Assembly: GCA_026391995.1 (NCBI GenBank)
Contig: JAPLCY010000340.1
Location: forward strand, 1-21,807
Reading direction: 5' to 3'
Origin: Candidatus Auribacterota bacterium
Lineage (GTDB): Bacteria; Auribacterota; Tritonobacteria; UBA1439
Length of the DNA stretch: 21,807 nt
Below the pieces are notes generated by a model. That model was given only the letters and a program-made list of their open reading frames with translations, had not been told where the DNA came from and did no database searches. Positions 14,295-21,292 of this stretch are shown here, piece by piece. The first letter of the stretch is position 1. Every line of letters starts with the position of its first letter. Position numbers and translations under genes: made by a program.

Positions 14295-15059
14295 ATGAGG
14301 CGATTGCATTATATGCGAGCGGGATTTGTTCTATTGCTGCTCTGGGCGTTCACCGCGTGCACCCCGGACGTGCACGCCCTTTCGAACGGCGTTGCGTGGG
14401 TTCTCAGGTCCGACGCATACAAGGCGTGTGTCGCACAGGCGTATGCCGACGCGAGCTGCCGCCTTCGGGAGCTCGCCGCGGGCGCGAAGTCGGGGGGCTG
14501 GTGTGTCGTCCTGGACGCGGACGAGACGATTATCAGCAACGCGGCCTTCGAGGCGGAGCTTGATGAGAAGGGGACCGTGCATTCGGACGAGACGTGGACC
14601 GCCTGGTGCAACCGCGAAGCGGCGACGCTCCTCCCGGGGGCGCGGGAGTATTGCGCGCTCGTGAAATCGCTCGGCGGCAGGGTGATCATCATCACCAATC
14701 GCGAGGCCCCAGTCCGGGCGGCGACGCTGAAGAATCTCGACCGTCTCGGCTTGCCGTACGACCTCTGCATCTTCAGGGAGGGGCCGTATCTCAGAGACTC
14801 CCTCAAGACCACCCGTCGCGCGGACATCGAGGCGGGGGAGATAAAGATGCTGCCCGGGGAAAAGCGCCTGCCGCCGCTGAGGATACTCATGCTCGCGGGC
14901 GACCAGATGCACGATCTCTACAATCCCAGGGAGAAGGGCTTCGAGCAGATGAGGGAGCGATTCGGGAAGGACCTGGTGGCGATACCGAATCCGATGTACG
15001 GCGATTTTATGAAACAGCCCAAGTCCCCGGGCCCGAAGCCCAAGGACAGCCAGAAGTAA
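14295..15059 (+). CDS. HAD acid phosphatase lipoprotein (class B / e(P4)-like)
   Basis: A 254-aa envelope lipoprotein. The signal peptide ends in WAFTAC with Cys22 as the lipidation site. The HAD domain has motif I VVLDADETII (Asp74 nucleophile, Asp76 acid), motif II IIITNRE with Thr, and motif IV LAGDQMHDLYN (GDxxxD). The family (PF03767, HAD subfamily IIIB) removes phosphate from nucleoside monophosphates or NMN outside the cytoplasm, supporting nucleoside uptake. ATG at 14295 has AAGGAGGGAAGG directly upstream, and the in-frame extension to 14049 is antisense to the nuclease gene and is rejected. It is divergent from the nuclease, with 103 nt between starts. It ends in the terminator shared with the kinase gene. 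Confidence 0.9.
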   Translation: MRRLHYMRAGFVLLLLWAFTACTPDVHALSNGVAWVLRSDAYKACVAQAYADASCRLRELAAGAKSGGWCVVLDADETIISNAAFEAELDEKGTVHSDETWTAWCNREAATLLPGAREYCALVKSLGGRVIIITNREAPVRAATLKNLDRLGLPYDLCIFREGPYLRDSLKTTRRADIEAGEIKMLPGEKRLPPLRILMLAGDQMHDLYNPREKGFEQMRERFGKDLVAIPNPMYGDFMKQPKSPGPKPKDSQK

Positions 15060-15095
15060 CACACGCCCCCGGCCTTAAGCGAAAATCCAGGTTTC

Positions 15096-15140
15096 AAGCG
15101 AAAAGCCCGGTGATGTCGCGATTCTTCGGGCTTTCGGCTT
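15096..15140. terminator. Bidirectional terminator between convergent genes
   Basis: AAGCGAAAAGCCCG (15096-15109) pairs with CGGGCTTTCGGCTT (15127-15140) with two mismatches in 14; the inner AAAGCCCG/CGGGCTTT is perfect. The loop is 17 nt. It ends next to the stop codon of the minus-strand kinase and 36 nt after the phosphatase stop. The U-tracts are short (CUUUC), so efficiency is uncertain. Confidence 0.6.
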
Positions 15141-16187
15141 TCAACCGTGGTACGCGCTGCCCCCGATGAACTCCCGCAGGAGCGAGGTGGGGGGGATGAT
15201 CGAATCGTCGCCCAGGACGCGCACCTCATCCAGGTACCGCAGGCAGCGTGCCGCCCTCCTGAAGGCGTCCTCCCTCCCGGCCTCCCGGCTGAATGTCTCC
15301 ACCGCTTCGCGCAGGCTCGCGTGCAGGTATCTTTTATGAACCGGGAGTTCATAGGCGAGATAGCCGTTCACCACGACTTCGGCGTCCTTGATGAACGGCA
15401 CGATATACTTCTTCTCGGCGGCGCGGACATAATGCCAGTGGCCGACGGTTTTTACGGGCGTGTAGTTGCGGTGCAGGCTATCGCGCACCATCCTCCGCAG
15501 CAAACGGATATCGGTCCAGGGGATATACGAGCCGGTGCGATCACACAGCTGGCAGATCGCCTCGATATAGACGCGGAACTGCACCGCCCTGGGGATCCCC
15601 TCGCTCACGCCCCGGTGAAAGGCGTGGAGCCCCTCGATTACGAGAAGCTGTCTTTCCTCCAGCTGCATCGCGAGGCGCTTTTTCTCGCGCCGGCCGGTCT
15701 TGAAGTTGTAGACCGGCACCGAGGCCTTTTTCCCGCCGATAAGCGCCGTGAGATTCCCATTGATTGTCGCGCAGTCGAGCGCTTCGGGGGTTTCGAAGTT
15801 GTAATCGCCGAGGGCGTCGCGCGGCTGGTTGGCGAGATCCCAGAAGTAGTTGTCGAGCGAGAGCATCTGGAGACTGACGCCGCGCCGTCGCAGCCCCTCG
15901 CAGAGCTTGATCGTGGTGGTGGTTTTTCCCGACGAGCTCGGCCCGGCGACGATGACAATCTGCAAGGCCTCGCGCTGCGCTGCGATCGCGTCCGCCGCCC
16001 GTCCGATCGTGTCCTCGTACGCCCGGTCGGCGTCGCGGATCAGGCCGGTGTAGCCGCCGTAGATGAGGCGGCGGTTCAACCCGGCGATGGTGTCGGCGTC
16101 GCGCATCCTGTTCCATGCCCTGGCTTTTTTCACGACCTCCAGCTCATAGAGCTCTTTCCACTGCAGCGCGCAGGCGGTATCGGTCAT
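15141..16187 (-). CDS. P-loop kinase, uridine kinase/phosphoribulokinase family
   Basis: A 348-aa cytoplasmic kinase. The Walker A motif is GPSSSGKT (82-89) after the strand LQIVIV. The URK/PRK-type SLDNYFWD follows, where Asp would be the catalytic base. Then come YNFETPEALD, VPVYNFKTGRREKKRL (substrate-binding region), and the Walker B-like LLVIEGLHAF. An N-terminal region of about 70 residues precedes the P-loop (WNRMRDADTIAGLNRRLIYG) and resembles the helical lead-in of larger bacterial 'uridine kinase' paralogues rather than Udk itself (about 210 aa). The true substrate is therefore open. Its ATG overlaps the stop of the ATP-grasp gene (ATGA, 16184-16187), implying translational coupling and a shared pathway. 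Confidence 0.82.
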   Translation of the reverse strand: MTDTACALQWKELYELEVVKKARAWNRMRDADTIAGLNRRLIYGGYTGLIRDADRAYEDTIGRAADAIAAQREALQIVIVAGPSSSGKTTTTIKLCEGLRRRGVSLQMLSLDNYFWDLANQPRDALGDYNFETPEALDCATINGNLTALIGGKKASVPVYNFKTGRREKKRLAMQLEERQLLVIEGLHAFHRGVSEGIPRAVQFRVYIEAICQLCDRTGSYIPWTDIRLLRRMVRDSLHRNYTPVKTVGHWHYVRAAEKKYIVPFIKDAEVVVNGYLAYELPVHKRYLHASLREAVETFSREAGREDAFRRAARCLRYLDEVRVLGDDSIIPPTSLLREFIGGSAYHG

Positions 16188-17725
16188 GGCGTATCCTTCA
16201 CGCGTTCTTCGCCCGGGAGCAGGCGCGGGGGACAGGGGGTGAGACCGAGCGCCGCGTAGACGCAGTCCGCGATCTCCCTCCAGCGCCGGTTCACCTGGCG
16301 CCAGTTGTCCCGTTCGACGATGCTCTCCCTGGTGATCAGGTAGCAGAGAAAGACATTGTAGTCCCCATAGCGGGGATGGCCGAGCGTGAGCCCGTCCCAG
16401 GGGACGCCGTTGGTGATCACGAACTCGTCGCTACCGCGGGTCTGCGAGAGCAGGTAGCCGTCGCGCAGCCTGGTGAGTGTTCCCCCCTCGCAGCGGTAGA
16501 TGCCGGAGGTGATGCCGCCCCGCGCCGTGAACGTCCCCTTTTCGCGGGTGTAGAGGAGGAGTGCGGAGCCCTCGAGATCGGGGAGTTCGGCGTTGTACGC
16601 CTCGATATCCCGCGGCGTGATTTCGTCGATGTTCAGCCACTCGGCCAGGTGGAAGAAGGTGAGGGGCACGGAATCCTTCATCGACTGCCAGTCGGCCAGG
16701 TACTGCGATTCGCCGACGAGGCGGGCATTCACCTCGCTGACGTAGATTTCGCGGACCCGGTTGCCCGAACCGACCGTCGAGAGAAAGTCGACGCCGAAGT
16801 TGCCGCGGTAGCCGCGCGCCCCCATCCAGGCGCCGATGCGGCGGGTGATGTCCAGGATCTCACTCCGGGCGCCGGCGTCGAACCCGTTCCGGGCGAAATC
16901 GGAGCCGATATACTGTCCCGGCGTCTTCACGAAGTACGGGTCACCCACGACCTGGATGTCGGGCTGTGAGAGGGCGACGGCGCCGTTCACCACGCAGCCG
17001 GTGCAGTTGAGGCTCGGCCCCGCGAGGAAGGGGGTTATCTTCACCTGCGTCTTGTCGAAATACGCCCCGAGCGCCGCCCTGTTCTCGGCGACGACCCGCT
17101 CGAAATCCTCCCGCGTGAACACGAAGTGCGTCCCCCCGCCCGCTTGGGAGAGGGGGATCTGGACGACGAAGCCGCCCTCGTAGTCGTCGGCCAGCTGGGC
17201 GTAGTCCAGCGCCCCGAAGAGCATGACCCGGGAGTCGGGGGGGATCGGGATGCCGATCTCGCGAGCGCTCCACGCCAGCCGCGCCTTGTAGTCGAAGAAG
17301 TTCTGGACTATGGTGGAGTTCTGCAGGAGGTGGTGGCGGCTCCCATGTGTGAAGAGGAACTCCTCCAGCCCCGGCGTGACCTGGAACGGCACGATGCAGA
17401 CATCGCCCTTCAACCCGTCCAGGGCTGCGGCGATCTCGCGGCCGTGGTCATGGTAGAAGTAGCGGTTGAAGATGCCGCTCTCGTTGTGGCGGACGCCGGT
17501 GAGCTTCTCATAGGAGAAAACGGTCGTCCCCCATTCCCCCTCGATGTAGCGCTGGACCTCCTGGCCGTAGTACTCGGCGACGATCGCCGAAACGGGGAGG
17601 AAGTGGGCGAACATGTGGGCGCCCAGGGGGCCGAGCCCCTGGTACACGAGTCGCGTGTCGCGGAACCAGCCGCGCGCCGCGATCAGTTTCTTGAGCGTGG
17701 TCAGATTGTCGAGTGGACGGGACAT
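16184..17725 (-). CDS. ATP-grasp superfamily ligase of unknown substrate
   Basis: A 513-aa protein. An N-terminal pre-ATP-grasp domain (about 20-130, with VYQGLGPLGAHMFAHF and CIVPFQVTPGLEEFL) is followed by an ATP-grasp core. Seen there: the GGFVVQIPLSQAGGGTHFVF nucleotide-binding strand-loop (184-203), VKITPFLAGPSLNCTGCVVN (228-247), and the metal-binding end RGNFGVDFLS ... IYVSEVNARLVGESQ (307-341), with Asp, Glu and Asn ligands. The C-terminal 170 residues (LYTREKGTFTARGGITSGIY and on) are not recognised. ATP-grasp ligases join a carboxylate to an amine or thiol through an acyl phosphate. It is coupled by a 4-nt overlap to the kinase downstream. The GAGG ribosome-binding site lies in the edge of the dispersed repeat. 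Confidence 0.8.
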   Translation of the reverse strand: MSRPLDNLTTLKKLIAARGWFRDTRLVYQGLGPLGAHMFAHFLPVSAIVAEYYGQEVQRYIEGEWGTTVFSYEKLTGVRHNESGIFNRYFYHDHGREIAAALDGLKGDVCIVPFQVTPGLEEFLFTHGSRHHLLQNSTIVQNFFDYKARLAWSAREIGIPIPPDSRVMLFGALDYAQLADDYEGGFVVQIPLSQAGGGTHFVFTREDFERVVAENRAALGAYFDKTQVKITPFLAGPSLNCTGCVVNGAVALSQPDIQVVGDPYFVKTPGQYIGSDFARNGFDAGARSEILDITRRIGAWMGARGYRGNFGVDFLSTVGSGNRVREIYVSEVNARLVGESQYLADWQSMKDSVPLTFFHLAEWLNIDEITPRDIEAYNAELPDLEGSALLLYTREKGTFTARGGITSGIYRCEGGTLTRLRDGYLLSQTRGSDEFVITNGVPWDGLTLGHPRYGDYNVFLCYLITRESIVERDNWRQVNRRWREIADCVYAALGLTPCPPRLLPGEERVKDTP

Positions 17726-17735
17726 CAGACAAACC

Positions 17736-17885
17736 TCGAACGGGAAACCTCAAACCTCAAAAAGCGCACCGCACAACAAATCCGAAATAAAAAAATCAAC
17801 CCTGGTATCGGAAGCAAGTGCCGGATTTGATCGCTTGGATTTGGCTGATTGGATTTGTTTTGGATTTCGATGTTTAAGGTTTGAA
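17736..17885. repeat. Dispersed A/C-T/G inverted repeat, copy 2
   Basis: The left arm (about 17736-17806) has GGGAAACCTCAAACCTCAAA and CAACAAATCCG. The right arm (about 17820-17885) has GGATTTGATCGCTTGGATTT, GGATTTGTTTTGGATTTCG and AAGGTTTGAAGTTCG. The arms are imperfect complements, with the same words as copy 1 at 6285-6434 (TTCAAAC / GTTTGAAG, ATTTGTTT, GGATTTGAT). It fills the gap between the ATP-grasp gene and the small basic protein gene. Its sharp change of composition against the GC-rich genes suggests an inserted module. Confidence 0.65.
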
Positions 17886-17892
17886 GTTCGCT

Positions 17893-18159
17893 TTATTTTT
17901 CGGCTCGCGCTGCCTTTTTCTTCGCGCGCGCCGTTTTTCTGGACGTTTTCTTCTTCGGTGCGGCCGTCTTTTTCGGTTCCTCGACCTTCCTGAGCCGCGC
18001 CGCCCGGATCTCTTCGAATTCTGTTTCCCCGGAAACCTTTGTTTTGACAAGGCAGATCCCCCCGGGCAGGAGATCCTGGACCACTCCTTGGCGCAGATGC
18101 GTGGTCGAGGCCGAGTTGCCCGCGCGCCACTCCACGCGATCTTTCGGTTTGAGTGCCAT
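17893..18159 (-). CDS. Small SH3/KOW-like protein with Lys/Ala-rich tail
   Basis: 88 aa, not a recognised family. The first 55 residues (ALKPKDRVEWRAGNSAST ... GVVQDLLPGGICLVK ... FEEIRAARLRKV) look like a small beta-barrel of the SH3/KOW or DUF2945 sort. The last 30 are a histone-H1-like basic tail (EEPKKTAAPKKKTSRKTARA, then KKKAARAEK). This combination fits a nucleic-acid-binding protein, but that is inference. ATG at 18159 is chosen because AAGGAGGTGG lies immediately upstream (GGAGG with 7-nt spacing), not the longer frame to 18201. It lies between the hydrolase fusion and the ATP-grasp gene on the same strand. Confidence 0.72.
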   Translation of the reverse strand: MALKPKDRVEWRAGNSASTTHLRQGVVQDLLPGGICLVKTKVSGETEFEEIRAARLRKVEEPKKTAAPKKKTSRKTARAKKKAARAEK

Positions 18160-18243
18160 GGTGCCACCTCCTTGGTTACAGGGTATCACAGTAGCACACA
18201 AATCGGGAACTGTCCATACGGCGGAATTGCTTGGCGGGATTGC

Positions 18244-20166
18244 TCACGGCAACGGGTAGAGCAGCTCCAGGCATCGCCCGATCCGCTTCCGCCAGAAGAC
18301 CTCGTTATGGTAGTGCCCCGGCGCCACGATCCCCAGGAAATTCTCCCCGGGCCGCATCCCCTTATCGAGAGCGATGGCGATAAGATCCCTGGTGATTTCG
18401 GTATGGTCGTCGCGCTGGGGCTGGTCGTAGGCCCAGCGGGTGCCGCAATCGGCGTAGAAGCGGTGCATGGGGAGGCGCCGGGCGGCGCGCATCCGGGCGC
18501 GGATCGGATCGCTCGGCATCAGCGCGTAGGAGAAGCTGCCCGCCAGCCTGAAGGTGTCGGGGCGCCGGATCACGGCGTAGATGGCGCAATTCGCGCCGTA
18601 CGAAGCTCCGACGATGCCGATATCGCGCGGATCGTGTGAGAGGCGCAATTCCTTCCGGAGGAAAGGGAGAAGCCGGTCGGCCAGGAAATCGACGTACTGA
18701 TCGGCCGCGCCGTGCGGAGGGGGGAGGTAGGTGAAGTCCCGGCGGGGATGCGCTACGACCGAGACGAGGACGACGTCCCGGCAGCGCCCCCGTCTTGCGA
18801 GATCGAGGGCGATGGCGTCGGTGTGCCATCCGCCGTGGGCCCCCTGGTTCTTCCACTGGTTCTGTCCGTCGTTGAGGACGAGGACCGGGTAGGGGCCGTG
18901 GGCGCCCGCGCCGTAATCGCGCGGGAGCATGACGTTGATCCGGTAGTAGTGCGCAAGCGTCTTGCAGTGGAGCTCATAGGTGGGGTACGCGGGTGGATGC
19001 CGGAAGTGCGGTGGTGGTTGTGAGAAAAACTCGCCGTCCATCATGGAGAGTGTCCGTCCGGTCGGGTCGTAAAAGCCGCGTTCCCGGGGCCTGTCTTCGC
19101 CGGTGCTCCCGGACAGATACAGCAGGCCGCCGGGGGGCAGCGGGATCCGCCCCTCGCAGATCCCCTCGCCGTGGACGCGCCCGGGTCCCACGCGCCTGAG
19201 CATCACGCGCGCGAGCTCCATGCCGCGGCGGTCGCAGACATGCGCCGTGGGCTGGCTCCATGCCGTATAGTAGCTGAGCGTGGTCATGCCCTCCCGGTCT
19301 TTCGCGGAGATGCGCTGCGCGGGCTTGCGGATCCGCCAGCAGCGCCGGGGGAAGTCCGCGGCGAGCCATTCCGTGACACGCCTGGTGACGGGAAGGTGGT
19401 GGAGGCTCATCAGGATGCTTCCGTGCGAGTAGCCATCGCACACCAGCCGCGCCGCCCTGTAATACTGCGCGAGCGCATCCTGAACCCGGTCGTTGCCGGA
19501 TACGCTGATGGTGATCACCGGGCAACGGACCTGCGACGCGTCAACCTCGATTCGTTCGATCTCGAGCTCGCGATACGCCCGCCCGGACAGGTACGAGTTC
19601 CTGAAGAGGTTGAGCAGTTCCCGCAGTTCCCGCTCAGTAGGAGTTCTTCCCAGCATCTCCTCGACAATCTCCCTTCCCGGGACAAAGTGCATCACGGAGG
19701 GGAGGGGCGGGGGTGTGTGCCGCCTGAGACGCGCCATGCGGGCGACCTGGAGGGGGGCATCGCTGTCGTAGAGAATGAGCGCCCTCGCCCCGTGGAGCTC
19801 GGCGAACTTCTGCATCAGGAGCCCGCCCATGCTGTAGCCGGCGCAAATCGCGCCGTCGGGGGCGAGGCGGTTGCGGACGGAGAGGATGTCGTTGAGATAA
19901 TCCTGGCAGCACAGCGCCGCCACGTGGGGCCACCGGCTCTTGTAATAGCCGCGCAGGTTCAGGGCGTACGCGGGCCAGCCGCACGCTGCCCAGTAGTCGA
20001 GCTGCTGGCGGCATATCCAGCTCCCGTCAAACGCGCCCCCGACGAAGAGGATCGGGGGTTTCCCCGTCTCCATCTCGGGGCGCACTCCTTCGACGAAGAT
20101 GCGATGCGCACCAATGGCGATATCGCAGGGGATGACCCTGTAGGCTGGTGTTACTTGCTGTTTCAT
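18244..20166 (-). CDS. Fusion of an alpha/beta hydrolase and an esterase-D-like hydrolase
   Basis: 640 aa with two hydrolase modules. Module 1 (about 35-275): PPILFVGGAFDGSW, nucleophile elbow CAGYSMGG (Ser112), SVSGNDRVQD (Asp226 candidate acid) and DGYSHGSILM (His248 candidate). A linker of about 110 residues with beta-rich SYYTAWSQPTAHVCDRRG and PLPPGGLLYLSGSTGE follows. Module 2 (about 400-640) is esterase-D/enterochelin-esterase-like: YRINVMLPRDYG, PYPVLVLNDGQNQW, VVLVSVVAHPRRDFTYLPP, nucleophile elbow IVGASYGAN (Ser522), and APGHYHNEVFW with the catalytic His. No signal peptide, so probably cytoplasmic. ATG at 20166 is chosen for the GAGGG site and conserved start; the extra 54 codons upstream look non-coding. 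The substrate is unknown. Confidence 0.8.
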   Translation of the reverse strand: MKQQVTPAYRVIPCDIAIGAHRIFVEGVRPEMETGKPPILFVGGAFDGSWICRQQLDYWAACGWPAYALNLRGYYKSRWPHVAALCCQDYLNDILSVRNRLAPDGAICAGYSMGGLLMQKFAELHGARALILYDSDAPLQVARMARLRRHTPPPLPSVMHFVPGREIVEEMLGRTPTERELRELLNLFRNSYLSGRAYRELEIERIEVDASQVRCPVITISVSGNDRVQDALAQYYRAARLVCDGYSHGSILMSLHHLPVTRRVTEWLAADFPRRCWRIRKPAQRISAKDREGMTTLSYYTAWSQPTAHVCDRRGMELARVMLRRVGPGRVHGEGICEGRIPLPPGGLLYLSGSTGEDRPRERGFYDPTGRTLSMMDGEFFSQPPPHFRHPPAYPTYELHCKTLAHYYRINVMLPRDYGAGAHGPYPVLVLNDGQNQWKNQGAHGGWHTDAIALDLARRGRCRDVVLVSVVAHPRRDFTYLPPPHGAADQYVDFLADRLLPFLRKELRLSHDPRDIGIVGASYGANCAIYAVIRRPDTFRLAGSFSYALMPSDPIRARMRAARRLPMHRFYADCGTRWAYDQPQRDDHTEITRDLIAIALDKGMRPGENFLGIVAPGHYHNEVFWRKRIGRCLELLYPLP

Positions 20167-20421
20167 TATGCCCTCGCCTGACTCGTTCAACCTCGTAGGT
20201 GGGACAGGGTTACCGACGAGGTGGAATGCAGGAGGCATATTATTACCCGTGCCGGCCCGGTTGTCCATCGCCATCTGTGGATGCAGAAAAGGAGATGATA
20301 GAGATAAAAGTGTGTACTTTGGATACACTGCAGGGCACCTTAACCTGGATTATTCATCAGACTGATACGAGAGCAATTTTTAACGGCCTGTTATATGCAA
20401 CTGCAGATTTCGCGCCCCGAG

Positions 20422-20456
20422 CCGAAGGCTTCCCTTTGGGAAAGGGGTCCCTTCGG
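20422..20456. repeat. Two-tier GC-rich stem-loop
   Basis: Outer stem CCGAAGG (20422-20428) pairs with CCTTCGG (20450-20456); inner stem TTCCC (20430-20434) pairs with GGGAA (20438-20442) around TTT. Seven unpaired bases (AGGGGTC, 20443-20449) lie on the 3' side. No T run follows, so it is more likely a repeat or folded leader element than a terminator. Confidence 0.5.
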
Positions 20457-20559
20457 GGGATTGGACGGATTACGGCAGAGGGAGGGTGGGGGGTGTGCTA
20501 ACCCCACGAGGCATTACTGGAGGACCGAACTTGTGTCTGCATCATTTAGCAGGGTGGTG

Positions 20560-20565
20560 TATAAT
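20560..20565 (+). promoter_or_regulatory. Possible -10 element of the nitroreductase gene
   Basis: TATAAT lies 38 nt before the ATG at 20604, a plausible distance for a short leader. The best -35 at 18 nt is TCTGCA (3 of 6), so the assignment is weak. Confidence 0.35.
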
Positions 20566-20603
20566 GTAACGCTCTGCGGAATGGTCCGCTCAAGGAGGTG
20601 TTC

Positions 20604-21254
20604 ATGAAGCGATATGTGTTGTTGTCCGGCTGTATGTTCCTGGCGTTTCTCTGCGGCGTTCCCTCAGGCGCGGAGGACGCGCTTCAGGCGATCGCGCTTC
20701 CCGCACCGCGGAAAGACGCCGGCAAGCCGCTCATGCAGGCCCTTGCCCAGCGCCGCTCGTCGCGAGCCTTCAGCAAGAAAGGGCTTGCCCCCCAGGTGCT
20801 CGGCGACCTGCTCTGGGCGACATGCGGCGTCAACCGCCCAGACTCCGGCAAGCGCACGGCGCCGACGGCGAAAAATATGCAGGAGATAGATATCTACGCG
20901 GCCATGGAGAAGGGGTTGTACCGGTATGACGCTCTTTCGAACAAGCTTGTTCCCGTTCTTGCGAAAGACATCCGCGCAAAGGCCGGTGAACAGCCGTTTG
21001 TGAAAATAGCGCCGGTGGTGCTGATCTTCGTGGCGGACTATGAAAAGATGGGGAATATGCCGGTCGGCACGAAGGAATTTTACGCGGCGACGGACACCGG
21101 CTTTGTCAGCCAGAATGTGTATCTCTACTGCGCCTCGGAGGGGCTTGCCACGGTGGTGCTGGGATGGGTCAACAGGGAGGAGCTCGCGAAGGTGATGGGG
21201 CTTCGCGGGGACCAGAAGATCATCCTCTCCCAGCCGGTGGGGTACCCTGGCTAA
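20604..21254 (+). CDS. Exported nitroreductase-fold flavoprotein (SagB-like)
   Basis: 216 aa. An N-terminal signal peptide (MKRYVLLSGCMFLAFLCGV, then PSGA-ED) is followed by a nitroreductase domain that would bind FMN: LMQALAQRRSSRAFSKKGL (about 45-63), LGDLLWATCGVNRPDSGKRT, APTAKNMQEIDIYAAMEKG, YRYDALSNKL, and the C-terminal TGFVSQNVYLYCASEGLATV, VLGWVNREELAKVMGL, ILSQPVGYP. The R-R-S-x-R motif and the late G-x-P are family marks for flavin-dependent reductases and SagB-type oxidases. Reductases of this fold are mostly cytoplasmic, so export is notable. ATG at 20604 has an optimal AAGGAGGTG upstream. The downstream DHH gene begins 38 nt later. Confidence 0.87.
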   Translation: MKRYVLLSGCMFLAFLCGVPSGAEDALQAIALPAPRKDAGKPLMQALAQRRSSRAFSKKGLAPQVLGDLLWATCGVNRPDSGKRTAPTAKNMQEIDIYAAMEKGLYRYDALSNKLVPVLAKDIRAKAGEQPFVKIAPVVLIFVADYEKMGNMPVGTKEFYAATDTGFVSQNVYLYCASEGLATVVLGWVNREELAKVMGLRGDQKIILSQPVGYPG

Positions 21255-21292
21255 TCTTTTTGGGGACGGTCCACTGCTTGGAAGGGCGCGGG

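Larger units (their letters stand above)
20167..20603. other. Divergent intergenic region, mostly non-coding
   Basis: 437 nt between the divergent hydrolase and nitroreductase genes. It contains a GC-rich stem-loop (20422-20456) and a possible -10 for the downstream gene (20560-20565). Open frames here (for example 20199-20501) show Cys/Gly-rich composition with no family resemblance or ribosome-binding site and are not called. No RNA gene was recognised. Confidence 0.6.

Noticed and set aside
15147..16259. 370-codon open frame on the plus strand
   Set aside because: Antisense to the P-loop kinase with clear Walker A and B motifs.
19171..20181. 336-codon open frame on the plus strand
   Set aside because: Antisense to the first module of the double hydrolase; no recognisable domain.
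20199..20501. Two overlapping small frames in the divergent intergenic region
   Set aside because: No ribosome-binding site, mixed composition, no family resemblance, and they run through the hairpin.
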